A DNA stretch of 64,000 bases from Shinella sp. UYSO24 (GCA_902167985.1 CABHNZ010000021.1:1-64000), one strand, 5' to 3'; shown: positions 45,829 to 54,783, numbered from the stretch's first letter. Program-made: numbers and translations. The notes: generated from the letters alone by a model not told the origin.

Positions 45829-46617
45829 CTATCCGGCGCCTCCGGTCCTCGGCACGTCGAGGTTGATCATGACCGGCGCATGGTCGCTCGTATGGTTCCA
45901 GCTTCTTGGCTTTTTCCGGACGGAAGCGGTTTTCAACCACAAAGCGGCCGCGGGCGATAGAAGGATGTGGTCGATCCTGAGGCCGGCGTCACGCTCGAAC
46001 GAGTTTCGCCAATATTTCCAGAAAGTGTAGATCCGTTCGTCAGGGTGCAGGAGCCGGATTGCATCGGTCCAGCCCTGCGTGAGGAGACGAGCGTAGGCCT
46101 TTCTGACCTCGGGCCGGAACAGAGCATCGTCTTCCCACCGCTCGGGCTTATAGACGTCGAGTTCCGTCGGCATCACGTTGTAGTCGCCTGCCAAGACTAC
46201 AGGGATTTCAAGCTCCAGCAATTCGGCCGAATATTTCTGCAACCGGCGAAACCAGGCCAGCTTATAATCGAACTTGGGTCCAGGTGCTGGATTTCCGTTT
46301 GGCAGATAGAGGCATCCGATCAGGATGCCATCCACCGCAGCCTCGATGTAACGAGAGTGGCTGTCGTCCGGATCGCCCGGAAGTCCCTTGCGTGTCAGAA
46401 GCGGCTCCTGTCCGCGGGCGAGGATGGCTACGCCGTTCCATGATTTCTGGCCCTGCCAGACGGAACCATATCCGGCGCGCTCGATCTCCTTCGATGGAAA
46501 GTCGACCGTCTTGAGCTCCTGAATGCAGACGACGTCGGGCTTGTCTTCCTTCAGCCATCTTAGAAGGATATCCAACCGGCTGCGGATACCGTTGACGTTA
46601 TAGGTCGCGATCTTCAT
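45829..46617 (-). CDS. xthA: Exodeoxyribonuclease III (AP endonuclease)
   Basis: A 262-residue Mg-dependent AP endonuclease/3' exonuclease of base-excision repair. Motifs present: KIATYNVNGIRSRLD, VVCIQELK (metal Glu), LAGDYNVMPTELD, GLRIDHILLS and TSDHAPV (catalytic Asp-His). ATG 46617 (MKIATYN) is the conserved start; a longer frame is rejected. The PPC-domain gene lies immediately upstream on the same strand, so they may be cotranscribed. Pairs functionally with the 3-methyladenine glycosylase at 11308. Confidence 0.94.
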   Translation of the reverse strand: MKIATYNVNGIRSRLDILLRWLKEDKPDVVCIQELKTVDFPSKEIERAGYGSVWQGQKSWNGVAILARGQEPLLTRKGLPGDPDDSHSRYIEAAVDGILIGCLYLPNGNPAPGPKFDYKLAWFRRLQKYSAELLELEIPVVLAGDYNVMPTELDVYKPERWEDDALFRPEVRKAYARLLTQGWTDAIRLLHPDERIYTFWKYWRNSFERDAGLRIDHILLSPAAALWLKTASVRKKPRSWNHTSDHAPVMINLDVPRTGGAG

Positions 46618-46645
46618 CAGAGCTGCTGTCACAAATCGATCAAGG

Positions 46646-47071
46646 CTATACCGAGATCAGGACGCTTCTTACGGCGGAAGCGACAGCGCTTTCGCGGATG
46701 ATGATCTCGAGCGTGGGATGCACGATGCCGTTGATGAAGTGGCCACCTTTCGTCGAGCCATCCTCGAAACCGAGCACCGCATGCATGTGGAGACTGGCCT
46801 TGCCGTCGTCTCCGACGGCGACATCTCCAATGGCACTCAGGACCTCCGTCTGGCAGTCCACCGAGATTTCCTTGTACGTCTTCGTTGCAAAGTCGAAGAA
46901 ACCCAGCGTGGCCGTTCGGAATGCACCGATCGCAGTCAAGGACGCGCCGGTGATCTTCTGCTCAGTTGCGAAGCGGTTGATGGCTTCGAACGCCTCCTCT
47001 CCCCCGTCGAGGACCAGCACCCAGTTCCGCTCGTTCCACGGATTTGTTTCACCCAGTTCCTTGCTTTTCAT
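46646..47071 (-). CDS. PPC/DUF296 domain protein
   Basis: A 141-residue protein of the PPC (DUF296) family, trimeric proteins that in plants and some bacteria bind DNA. Segments seen: NWVLVLDGGEEAFEAINRFA, ITGASLTAIGAFRTATLGFF, and the family HMHAVLGFEDGSTKGGHFIN with conserved His residues. ATG 47071 has GAGGA upstream. It is divergent from the stress gene at 47403. Confidence 0.88.
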   Translation of the reverse strand: MKSKELGETNPWNERNWVLVLDGGEEAFEAINRFATEQKITGASLTAIGAFRTATLGFFDFATKTYKEISVDCQTEVLSAIGDVAVGDDGKASLHMHAVLGFEDGSTKGGHFINGIVHPTLEIIIRESAVASAVRSVLISV

Positions 47072-47326
47072 CTGTTGATCCTCAGTGTGCGTCGTAATGT
47101 GCCGCGACCTGATCCTTATCGTATCGGCGAGCGTCTGCCCTGTCCTGACCTTGCAGCGGGCGATGCATTGAGAGGTAACTGCTCTCCGTCCGGAGGGTTG
47201 CGTCGTCGGCTGTCGTATTTTTAAGCCTTTCGCGGCGGGAGGGGTCTCTCGCCTGGCTTGTACGATATCGTGCGCCCGACGCGAAAGGGCTCGCCGCGAG
47301 CCGTCGAGCAACGATCGCACCGTGTT
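47072..47326. other. Divergent intergenic region with duplicated leader
   Basis: About 250 bases between the PPC gene and the promoter at 47327. The stretch at about 47177-47222 matches about 6334-6385 upstream of the paralogous gene. No gene recognised. Confidence 0.4.
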
Positions 47327-47352
47327 GGAACCGTTCTCGCGTATGGACGGTT
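47327..47352 (+). promoter_or_regulatory. EcfG-type general stress promoter
   Basis: GGAAC, 17 bases, GGTT; 50 bases before ATG 47403. Same spacing and position as the promoter of the paralogue at 6566. Confidence 0.65.
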
Positions 47353-47402
47353 AGCCTTAGACGTTTTGAATAAACGCAACCCAAGCGATAGGATATTAGG
47401 AT

Positions 47403-47852
47403 ATGGCTCAGGAGCTCGACCCGACTAGCGACGCCGCGCGAACTGGTGAAGATGCTGATGCAAATCGCGAAACGCTTGCGAAGAACGCAGATACCACCCT
47501 GCATGGCGTCGATCACGGTGGCGAGCCGACCCGACGATCGTCGTCCGATGTGACTGACCTCACAGACGTCAGGGAGTTCTCACGCAGTTCGAACGGCGAT
47601 ACCTGGTCGATCGGAAAGGATCGTCAGGGCTCGATGATGGTGCTCCATCGTGGAAACTTGCCATCCGGCGGCCATGAGACTGTCACGCCAGTCGGCGCAT
47701 TCCTCGGTACTGGCCCCAGAGGTCCTCAGCATGATGCTCTTGTCGCGATGCTGAGGGGCACCGAAGATCGTGGAGACGTGGAGCGAACTGGCGTAGTGAG
47801 CAGCTTATTGACTGAGCTGGGATTAATTTCGCCTGAAACCCGAGGAGGATAG
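47403..47852 (+). CDS. Hypothetical protein, paralogue of 6566-7054
   Basis: A 149-residue soluble protein. DPTSDAARTGEDADANRETL at the start and EFSRSSNGDTWSIGKDRQGS, HRGNLPSGGHETVTPVGAF and SSLLTELGLISPE match the first copy closely; a twelve-residue tail is absent. The start is identical in context (GGATATGGCTCA) to the first copy. No known domain. Under the stress promoter at 47327. Confidence 0.75.
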   Translation: MAQELDPTSDAARTGEDADANRETLAKNADTTLHGVDHGGEPTRRSSSDVTDLTDVREFSRSSNGDTWSIGKDRQGSMMVLHRGNLPSGGHETVTPVGAFLGTGPRGPQHDALVAMLRGTEDRGDVERTGVVSSLLTELGLISPETRGG

Positions 47853-47926
47853 CGTGGCAGTCAATCGGAAGGCGATCGTTGAAGGTTATCGGTCAAGCGC
47901 TCCAGACATAGAAACCGTGTCTAACC

Positions 47927-48084
47927 TTAGTCTCCGTCGTCGCTGATCAGCTTTTCGCACCGATTGCGGCCATTCTCCAAAGCTGGTCGAAGATCACCCC
48001 TGCGCCATGCTTGCGAACAAGGATCTCGCGCTCGAGTTCGTCTGAGAGCTTGCACAAGCGGCATTCCACCGCGATGATGGGCAC
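47927..48084 (-). pseudogene. Small cysteine-containing protein, frameshifted
   Basis: Frame IIAVECRLCKLSDELEREIL and RKHGAGVIFDQLWRMAAIG resembles small rhizobial zinc-binding-type proteins with an ECRxC motif. As sequenced it ends early (AKS). Restoring one base at about 47961 gives CEKLISDDGD and a TAA at 47927, adding the expected further Cys. The start is uncertain (GTG 48084, or further upstream after another indel). Function unknown. Confidence 0.4.
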
Positions 48085-48332
48085 CTTTAGCTGTAACTCA
48101 TCTGCAAGCTTCTGTCTTGATCACGTTTCGATGCAAATCAAGCTATTGAACTACGGATGCCGGTTCGTGCCTTTCAAGACAAGTATTATCTCTCATCTTT
48201 CTCGATAGGTGAGGTGAGCGAGAAATCGTTCTCCAGCTGGTCCAGGCCCGGCCGATGTAACGCTACCTGTCCATGCTTGGGCGACAGGCCGCCGCGCGTA
48301 GGGATCTGTCGCGGCGGTCCCTGCGCGGAAAC

Positions 48333-48578
48333 CTATAGAAATGTCTGGATCCCTTCAGTCTGGAGCACATCCAGAAATTCTTCCAAAGCCTCCTGGTCTG
48401 TTGCGAAGTCGTCGCTCCATTCGGTCAATTGCCCTTCTCGGCTCATGACCTCAAGGCGCCAGCGATCCGGTTCGGTGCCCCGGATAATTGTCACGGCTAC
48501 TGTCACGCCGTCATGCGTGTAATCGCGCGAGTGCGATGAGATTTCATTTGCGGGGCTTGGATACATGGGATGGCTCAA
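48333..48578 (-). CDS. Hypothetical protein, about 77-81 aa
   Basis: Acidic soluble protein (DGVTVAVTIIRGTEPDRWRL, EVMSREGQLTEWSDDFATDQ, FLDVLQTEG). The start is TTG 48578 or ATG 48566. The composition looks like a real small beta-rich protein; no family recognised. The roughly 250 bases on its 3' side (48085-48332) hold nothing I can name. Confidence 0.55.
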   Translation of the reverse strand: MSHPMYPSPANEISSHSRDYTHDGVTVAVTIIRGTEPDRWRLEVMSREGQLTEWSDDFATDQEALEEFLDVLQTEGIQTFL

Positions 48579-48695
48579 AATTGGACATCAAGTAGATGTG
48601 AAACACCCCATCGCATTTGCAAGGACTTCCTGCAATTAAATATTCGATCTATCTCGTTGATACGCCGGCCTATTCATCATGTTGCATAAGCCTCT

Positions 48696-48905
48696 CTAAG
48701 GCTTCATGAGCCTGATCAGGAAAACGAACTCTTTTAGACTGCGATGTTGGTCCGACCCCATGACTGCGACTGTCCAGTACTCTCGGTCGGAGCCAAATAC
48801 GTTGGACACCTGGACGATCTCGGCGTCCTCTTCATTGCATCGGCGGGCCCAGTAATAAGATCCTGGTCTCAGATCTTCATGGTCAATCAAAAGCTCAAGC
48901 GCCAA
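48696..48905 (-). CDS. Hypothetical protein, about 69 aa, start uncertain
   Basis: Protein-like sequence (IDHEDLRPGSYYWARRCNEE, EIVQVSNVFGSDREYWTVAV) ending LIRLMKP. There is no ATG; the frame is open 25 codons further upstream without a start, so TTG 48905 is tentative or the 5' end is frameshifted. Not recognised. Confidence 0.4.
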   Translation of the reverse strand: MALELLIDHEDLRPGSYYWARRCNEEDAEIVQVSNVFGSDREYWTVAVMGSDQHRSLKEFVFLIRLMKP

Positions 48906-49128
48906 GCGGATGCCTTTTCGTGCTCTGGAAATTGGGGGGATGTCGCCGGAATCTGGCCAGTAGAACGCTCAATCGCCTTGCCCGGATGTGCTGATGATAG
49001 TCTCGACCCGCCCACCATGATCACGCGGTTGCTGAGAAGCGGCTCGGGCAAATCCACGAAGGACCAAAGCACAATCGTACGTCATCACAGCAAGGTCGGC
49101 GTTGACGGTCGGTCCGGCCCTCAATCCA

Positions 49129-49533
49129 TTAATGCGGCTTTTCCATCTGGTGCGTTTCCGCGGGGATAACGATGCCGACATAGCGGACGGGATTGCCTGT
49201 CGCATCCCGAAATCCTCTGCCATAGGATGCGACCTGCACGTAATTGCCCGACGCGCTCAAAACGCGATAAGCTTCCTGCTGCGGATGATGTCCGACGATA
49301 CTGTCCCGGATGGTCTTTGCCAGCCGAGGTCGATCCTCCGGATGAACCCGTTCCAGATAGATATCGATGGGGAGTCCCGTTTCCGCGAGGGTCGGATCGA
49401 GACCGAAGAGCTCCGACAATGCGCTGTCGGCATATAGGATGTTTTCGGGAATATCCCAGGTGTAAAATCCAGCGTCCGGCACACTATCGGACATCAGGGC
49501 CGATTCAAACGTCAGGTCGATTGCGGTCCGCAT
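49129..49533 (-). CDS. Stand-alone PAS domain protein
   Basis: A 134-residue protein consisting of one PAS fold-3 domain: AGFYTWDIPENILYADSALS, LFGLDPTLAETGLPIDIYLE, RVHPEDRPRLAKTIRDSI and YVGIVIPAE. There is no kinase or output module, so it may sense a ligand or dimerise with one of the PAS kinases. ATG 49533 follows GGGAGTGGA. Confidence 0.75.
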   Translation of the reverse strand: MRTAIDLTFESALMSDSVPDAGFYTWDIPENILYADSALSELFGLDPTLAETGLPIDIYLERVHPEDRPRLAKTIRDSIVGHHPQQEAYRVLSASGNYVQVASYGRGFRDATGNPVRYVGIVIPAETHQMEKPH

Positions 49534-49609
49534 TTCCACTCCCAAAGCACTTACATCACTACATTAGTGCTTGCGAAAGTAGTTTCAAGCGGAACGAGAC
49601 TCACATCGC

Positions 49610-49795
49610 TCACGGGGTGTACATTTCCTCAAGTTTCTGGAGCACAGTCAACACGCTAGCGCTTAACTCGGTGCAATCGATCGGCGTTATTGTAGGTCGA
49701 ATGGCAGTGGATCGGATGCGGGCAAGATATGATGAAAGATCCTCGAGTTGAGGATCGAACGGCTTTGTCTCGTCGATAGCGAGCGGTTTATCCAT
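49610..49795 (-). CDS. Small hypothetical protein, 61 aa
   Basis: Soluble protein (PLAIDETKPFDPQLEDLSSY, CTELSASVLTVLQKLEEM). The ATG at 49795 lacks a strong ribosome site. It lies 76 bases upstream of the PAS gene on the same strand. Unrecognised; moderate to low confidence. Confidence 0.4.
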   Translation of the reverse strand: MDKPLAIDETKPFDPQLEDLSSYLARIRSTAIRPTITPIDCTELSASVLTVLQKLEEMYTP

Positions 49796-50015
49796 AATCG
49801 GTGTGTCCGGTGAAAAAGGAGTGTTAGCCCCGGAGAGACGGCGCCAGCACGGACGGATTGATGCGCTATTTTAGCACCAATGTATATTCTCTATAGTCCG
49901 GAAGGGGCCTCCACCGCGCGAGATCTTGAGCAAGGTGTGTCCAAAGGGCTTCTCCCGATCGAGCAAAGTGTGCCTGCAATCGACCATGTCATCAGTACGG
50001 CGAAGAGGTGGGGCC

Positions 50016-50450
50016 TCAAACAGCGATCGTTCCGTTATCTTCGCCGTCCCAATAATGGACCCGCTCGGCATGAACCTTCACGAGGATCAAACCGGGTGTG
50101 TCGATCCCATCTGGAAACCATCGGTTCAGATCCTTCATCCAGTGGCGTTCGAATTCGGATTTTTCCCTCACTAAACTGGCCTCGCCCTCGATCGATATGA
50201 AAATTCCGGGTTTACCAAGCAAGCTTGGAGGCTCAGTGAAAGCCAAAGTGACGCCGGGATCGCGTTCGATGTCCGCAATTTTGCGCGTGCCGTCATAGGA
50301 GAAGAACCAGCTGTCTCCATCGTATTCCACGTCGCCATTGTTGCTCATTGGTCGGTTCGATATCTCTTCAGCCGACCCCTTCGTCGACATCATGCAAAAA
50401 TCGATCTTCTTCAGTTTGGCGGCGATGTCGGACATTTGCAGCTCGGGCAT
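50016..50450 (-). CDS. Pyridoxamine 5'-phosphate oxidase-related FMN-binding protein
   Basis: A 144-residue split-barrel protein of the general-stress-protein-26 type: FCMMSTKGSAEEISNRPMSN, DSWFFSYDGTRKIADIERDP, VTLAFTEPPSLLGKPGIFIS and GLILVKVHAERVHYWDG. Members bind flavin and are stress-inducible. ATG 50450 has GGAGGA upstream. No stress promoter match directly upstream. The gap 49796-50015 before its stop holds no gene I can support. Confidence 0.85.
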   Translation of the reverse strand: MPELQMSDIAAKLKKIDFCMMSTKGSAEEISNRPMSNNGDVEYDGDSWFFSYDGTRKIADIERDPGVTLAFTEPPSLLGKPGIFISIEGEASLVREKSEFERHWMKDLNRWFPDGIDTPGLILVKVHAERVHYWDGEDNGTIAV

Positions 50451-50556
50451 GTCTTCCTCCGTTTTATGGTTGAGCGAGGGAACGACGGTCGTCAGCACAT
50501 TCTCCGCGAGCAGCGACCTGTCGTTTCCCTCATCGCTGTGTCCTTAGTGCTGTTGA

Positions 50557-50785
50557 TCACTGCGCGGATCGGAGCCTTTGATCGGTGGCGATCATGTACA
50601 CTCCCTCGAGTGCTTCGGTCGGTCGTATGAGGATCGGACATCGCAAGGATGGCGGCGCGGCACAGGCGTTTGTGGGAGAACGCATCACAGGTCTCCGTGA
50701 CGAACCTGTAGAGATCGTGACCTGCTAGTCCCGACGACATCCCTTCAACAAGGCTTCTGTAGACACTCGTCAGTTTCCGGCCCAT
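50557..50785 (-). CDS. Small hypothetical protein, copy 2, frameshifted
   Basis: Second copy of 39333-39563: MGRKLTSVYRSLVEGMSSGL, AGHDLYRFVTETCDAFSHKR. After DPHTTDR two bases are missing at about 50615; restoring them gives EALEGVYMIATDQRLRSAQ and TGA at 50557, the same 76-residue length as copy 1. Without correction the frame runs on to 50492. The conserved promoter variant lies 38 bases upstream. Confidence 0.65.
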
Positions 50786-50823
50786 GTGCGACTCCCGCTC
50801 TCGATTGGGTAGGATCCGGCATT

Positions 50824-50848
50824 AACGCATGAGCCGAAGCGAGGTTTC
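50824..50848 (-). promoter_or_regulatory. EcfG-like promoter variant (copy 2)
   Basis: On the minus strand GAAAC, 16 bases, CGTT. The ends and spacing are identical to copy 1 at 39600-39624 although the spacer has partly diverged. Confidence 0.5.
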
Positions 50849-51071
50849 ACGCCCGCAGAGTTGCCCCTGAAACATCCATGGGAAGGCTTTCCACAAGAGC
50901 TTGGGCCCGTTCCAAGCAGACCAGCGGACCTTCGACGACCGTCGCCCGCGGCTGCCTCTCTTTGAAGTCGATGACACGATTGCTGCCCGGCGGACAGATG
51001 ACCGCGAAGTGGTCGTTCGGACTGTAGATCGCTATCCGGTAGCCCTTGAACTCACGCACGATGCTGGGCAT
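50847..51071 (-). CDS. Small hypothetical protein, 74 aa
   Basis: Soluble protein (MPSIVREFKGYRIAIYSPND, FAVICPPGSNRVIDFKERQP, VVEGPLVCLERAQALVESL). ATG 51071 follows AGGAC and overlaps the end of the Ku reading frame by 20 bases, so it probably belongs to the Ku transcript. No family recognised. Confidence 0.55.
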   Translation of the reverse strand: MPSIVREFKGYRIAIYSPNDHFAVICPPGSNRVIDFKERQPRATVVEGPLVCLERAQALVESLPMDVSGATLRA

Positions 51072-52227
51072 GTCCTGCGTCCTTTACGACGGGAGCAATC
51101 GCTCGACGCCCGGATGGGGTTCCACCGAATGCAGCGAGCTGAGGAGGAGGCGACGACCGGACCATTGCCTCGTTGACCCAGAGCTTCTCGCCGACGTCCT
51201 CGCCGCGGCGGATCGCTTCCGTCGCCAGGTCGCGATAGTAGGCGGCGTAGCGCACGAGCCTGCGGAGCAAGTTCTCGGGCGGCGACGAGGTCGCCCTCAT
51301 CGCTTCGCAGGTGACGATCACCTGATAGACCGTCGTCCCGTCCGTCATGGCGAATTGGCCGTTCTCGAAGTAGATGAAGGGGTCTGGCTCGCAGATTTCG
51401 AACTCTTTCAGGTCTCCCATCAGCTCGCCTTTTCTTTTCTGGTCCTGTTCGAGGCTCTTCCTCAATACGTCCATGATGTTCACGACGTTGGAAGGGGCGG
51501 CCTCGTCCTTCTTCGCCTTCTTCTTCTTCTCGGGCCTTAGTGACTTCTTCTTCTCGTCGATGAGCGCGAGCAGCGCATCCTGGATCGGATCGCTGACCAT
51601 CTTCGGCGACCACGCCTTTGTCTTCTGCTTGATGAGCTTCCGCACCAAGGGCAGGGCGTCGTCATCCGTCTCGTCGTCGATGTCCTCGAAGTAGTCGCCC
51701 TCGGGCCGGACCTCGTCACCGAACCGCAGGGTCCAGAGCACGATCCCGTTGTCGCGCGGTTCGAGAACGACTGCCCGTTCCCGACGGCCGACGACCAGCT
51801 TGGAGACACCGACCACGTCAGAGGCTTTCATCGCCTCCCGGATGACCGAGAAAGCCTCGTCGCCCACCTTGTCGCCGGGCGTCAGGTAGTGCGGCTTCTC
51901 GAGATAGATCCATGGAATGCTGTCGGCCGGCACGAAGCGCGAAATGTCGATCGTCTTGACGGTGTCGAGCGCGACGGCGTCGATCTCCTCTTCGGTCAGC
52001 ACCACATAGTCGTTTTCTCCGCGGGCGTATCCTTTGCCCTGCTTCTCATCGCGGACAGGCTTACCGGTGACCGAGTCCACGTATTGGGACATGACCCGGT
52101 TGCCGGTCTTCTCATTAATGGTGTTGAACCGGACCTTCTCGCTCTCGGACGTCGCCGGCATCATCTCGACCGGGCAGGTGACGAGCGAGAGCTTGAGGTA
52201 GCCTTTCCAATAGGGGCGGAGTGCCAT
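51052..52227 (-). CDS. Ku protein (NHEJ), possibly fused to a second small ORF
   Basis: DNA-end-binding Ku of bacterial non-homologous end joining. Core seen from the start: ALRPYWKGYLKLSLVTCPVE, RFNTINEKTGNRV, DYVVLTEEEIDAV, IYLEKPHYLTPGDKVGDEAF and MVSDPIQDALLALIDEKKKS. After residue 260 the frame continues into 120 residues unlike Ku (FEICEPDPFIYFENGQFAMT). An extra A at about 51430-51438 would explain this: Ku would end DQKEKAS, its stop overlapping an ATG at 51420 that starts a separate 122-residue gene. I think two genes are more likely than a fusion. The second Ku gene is 12 bases upstream. Confidence 0.88.
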   Translation of the reverse strand: MALRPYWKGYLKLSLVTCPVEMMPATSESEKVRFNTINEKTGNRVMSQYVDSVTGKPVRDEKQGKGYARGENDYVVLTEEEIDAVALDTVKTIDISRFVPADSIPWIYLEKPHYLTPGDKVGDEAFSVIREAMKASDVVGVSKLVVGRRERAVVLEPRDNGIVLWTLRFGDEVRPEGDYFEDIDDETDDDALPLVRKLIKQKTKAWSPKMVSDPIQDALLALIDEKKKSLRPEKKKKAKKDEAAPSNVVNIMDVLRKSLEQDQKRKGELMGDLKEFEICEPDPFIYFENGQFAMTDGTTVYQVIVTCEAMRATSSPPENLLRRLVRYAAYYRDLATEAIRRGEDVGEKLWVNEAMVRSSPPPQLAAFGGTPSGRRAIAPVVKDAGHAQHRA

Positions 52228-52239
52228 GTCTTGTCCTCC

Positions 52240-53145
52240 TTATCCGGCCTTGCGCTGCGGGGCGGCCTTGGAAGCGGCGGACTTCGCGGCCGCCCCGCGC
52301 GCGGCGCGCTGCCGACCAGCGCTTTTGTTGGCGTTGGCGGCAGTGCGGTTCGGTTTGTCGTCGGACTTCTTTGACAGCCCCGCGCTTTCGCGGAGAGCGG
52401 CCAGCAGATCGTTGGACTGCGAGACCTCCACCTTCTTCCTTTTCGGTAGCGACTTGCCTTCCACCTTTGCCTTGACCAGCGCGGCCAGCGCCTCCTCGTA
52501 GCGGTCGTCGAATGTCGCCGGATCGAACTCGCCGATCTTGGTGGAGATGATGTGCTTGGCGAGATCGAGCATCTCGCCTTCGATCTTGATCTTAGGCACG
52601 CTCTCAAATGCCTTCTTCGACGACCGGACCTCGTAGTCGTATTGGAGGGTCGTTGCGATCAGTCCTTTGCCGTGCGGGCGGATGAGCACCGTTCGCATCC
52701 GGCGGAACAGCACCGTCCGGGCGATGGCGGCGACCTTGTCAGCCTTCATGCCGTCACGCAGCAGGGCGAAGGCGTCACCGGAGGTCTTGTCCGGGGTCAG
52801 GTAATAGGGCTTGTCGAAGTAGACGTCGTCCACCGTGCCGCAAGGTATGAAAGCTTCGATCTCGAGCGTCTTGTTGCTTTCGGGGACGGTCGCCGCGATC
52901 TCCTCAGGATCGATCAGGACATAGCGGCCGTTCTCCAGCTCGAAACCTTTAACCTGAGCGTTCTTCTCGACGGGCTCCTCGGTCTCGGAATCTACGAACA
53001 CCCGGTTCACTCGATTGCCGGTCGCGGTGTTGATGGTGTTGAAGGCGATGCGGTCCGATGTGGACGCGGCCGTATAGAGCGCGACACCGCAGCTCACCTC
53101 ACCGACCTTCAGAAAGCCTTTCCACTGCGCTCTATGCCCTGCCAT
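52240..53145 (-). CDS. Ku protein (NHEJ)
   Basis: A 301-residue Ku homologue: GHRAQWKGFLKVGEVSCGVA, IAFNTINTATGNRVNRVFVD, ENGRYVLIDPEEIAATVPES, VYFDKPYYLTPDKTSGDAFA, then a Lys/Ala-rich basic tail (SAGRQRAARGAAAKSAASKA) suited to DNA binding. The Ala/Lys tail is typical of rhizobial Ku proteins. It is tandem with another Ku, as in Sinorhizobium, where paired Ku genes can form heterodimers. No LigD gene is in the window. Reading frame intact. Confidence 0.93.
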   Translation of the reverse strand: MAGHRAQWKGFLKVGEVSCGVALYTAASTSDRIAFNTINTATGNRVNRVFVDSETEEPVEKNAQVKGFELENGRYVLIDPEEIAATVPESNKTLEIEAFIPCGTVDDVYFDKPYYLTPDKTSGDAFALLRDGMKADKVAAIARTVLFRRMRTVLIRPHGKGLIATTLQYDYEVRSSKKAFESVPKIKIEGEMLDLAKHIISTKIGEFDPATFDDRYEEALAALVKAKVEGKSLPKRKKVEVSQSNDLLAALRESAGLSKKSDDKPNRTAANANKSAGRQRAARGAAAKSAASKAAPQRKAG

Positions 53146-53291
53146 ACGCTCTACTCCGAATCACCTGGATGGCGACTCAAAGGTGCGAACGAGTGATTCG
53201 TTCCGAGCCCAAACGAATCAAATTTCAATGGCTTACGAATCTGCGCTCAGAGTTTGATTCAACGACGTGGGCGCTGTTCCCAGCTTTCCGA

Positions 53292-53316
53292 CGAACCATT
53301 CCGCTCCGGCATCGTT
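53292..53316 (+). promoter_or_regulatory. Possible EcfG-type promoter (aldo/keto reductase)
   Basis: CGAAC, 16 bases, CGTT; one mismatch in the -35, exact -10. 59 bases before ATG 53376. Confidence 0.4.
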
Positions 53317-53375
53317 CTGATCTGACGTGACGACGTTCTTCGTCGCTGCAGCCGGAAATCAGGAAGGAACCGCCC

Positions 53376-54397
53376 ATGGCACTCTCAAGCCGCGTCCGCG
53401 ACATCTACAAGCCCGAGTTCAAGTTTGGGATGGGTGGCGTCTCCCTCGGGAACGAGTTCAACAAGATCTCGGACAACGAGGCCGAGGCCGCTCTCGAAAC
53501 GGCTTGGAACGTGGGTGTCCGCTACTACGACGTCGCCCCCTGGTACGGGCTCGGTCTCGCCGAACGCCGGTTCGGCCACTTCCTGCATAACCAGAAGCGT
53601 GACGACTATCTGCTGTCGACGAAGGTCGGCAAGCTGCTGAAGGCCTCGAAGACGAACAGCCACGAGAAAATGTATCCGCTCTCGGATTCTCCGAATGATC
53701 TCGTCATCGACTACACGGCCGACGGCGTCCGCCGCTCTATCGAGGACAGCCTGCAGCGGCTCGGCGTCGATGCGATCGACGTCGCCTTCGTGCACGATCT
53801 CTCGCCGGACTTCGCCTTCTTTCCAGGCGCATGGGAAGAGCAGTACGAGATCGCCCGAAAAGGCGCGTTCCCGGAACTCTCGAAGATGCGGGAAGAGGGT
53901 ATCATCAAGGGATGGGGCGTCGGCGTGAACACCCCGATGGCGATCCTGAAGGTGATGGAGGACGCCGATCCGGACGTCTGCCTGTGCGCCCGCCAGTATT
54001 CCCTGATCGACCATGCGGACACGGTTGAGACCCTGTTTCCGAAGGTCCGCGAGAAAGGCGTTGGTCTCGTGATCGGCTCCAGCCTGAACGCCGGCTTCAT
54101 CGGTGGCAGCCCGCGGTACAACTACGGCGCGGAAAACTACAAGATCCCGCCGGAAGTTATCGAGAAGCGCGGCAAGCTGCGGCAGGTGGCCGAGAACCAC
54201 GGCGTCGATCTGCGCACCGCCGCGATCCAGTTCTCCGCCGCACCCGATGTCGCCGTCGCGCTTGTCGTCGGCGCCGGCAGCGACCGTCAGATCCGCGAGG
54301 ACTGGAATTCGCTGCAGACGAAAGTCCCGAACGAGTTCTGGGCCGAGCTGAAGAGTTCTGGCTGGTGCATCAAGACGCCGAGGTGCCGGCTGTCTAG
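53376..54397 (+). CDS. Aldo/keto reductase, 3' frameshift
   Basis: NADP-dependent aldo/keto reductase: MGGVSLGNEFNKISDNEAEA, the catalytic Asp-Tyr in YYDVAPWYGLGLAERRFG, LLSTKVGKLL (Lys), FVHDLSPDF and the cofactor segment VALVVGAGSDRQIREDW. It resembles the fucose/arabinose dehydrogenase and pyridoxal dehydrogenase subgroup. After LKSSG one C is missing at about 54361; corrected it ends LVHQDAEVPAV at TAG 54397 (340 residues), otherwise it runs to 54434. AAGGAACC precedes ATG. Confidence 0.88.
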
Positions 54398-54585
54398 TCG
54401 CGGCCTTGAAACATCACAATGCCGACCTACATGATTGTCTGTCGGCATTGCTGACGAGCGCTGGGAACATCTGCCGCTCGCAACGCCGAACTCGCTTGAG
54501 ACTTTGACCACGGATGTACTGGCAGGGACGAATAGCGGATGAGGAAGGTCGGTGCGGTTTCGCCCCGGCCTTTTGTGTTCGGCGA

Positions 54586-54783
54586 TTAGCGCAAGGCGTG
54601 CTCGATGCGCTCCACGTGCTGTTCTTGAACAGGCACGCCACATTCCGCCGCGTTGATCTCCTCGGTCGTCAGCCCTGTCGTGATGGCGACCTCCTCAAGG
54701 GTGTATCCCTTCGCAATTCGTGCTTCCTGTAGTTTCGCGGCATTAGCGGCAGTGTTCGAAACATGATCCATGTCGAAATCCAT
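54586..54783 (-). CDS. Small helix-turn-helix (XRE-like) protein
   Basis: A 65-residue protein with AAKLQEARIAKGYTLEEVAI and TTGLTTEEINAAECG, the first helices of an XRE-type DNA-binding domain; a short tail follows. ATG 54783 has GAAGGAAGG upstream. It may be a tiny regulator. The intergenic stretch 54398-54585 on its 3' side holds nothing recognised. Confidence 0.65.
   Translation of the reverse strand: MDFDMDHVSNTAANAAKLQEARIAKGYTLEEVAITTGLTTEEINAAECGVPVQEQHVERIEHALR

Noticed and set aside
48969-49223. 84-codon minus-strand frame next to the PAS gene
   Set aside because: Overlaps the PAS gene's 3' end in another frame and has no ribosome site or domain-like sequence.
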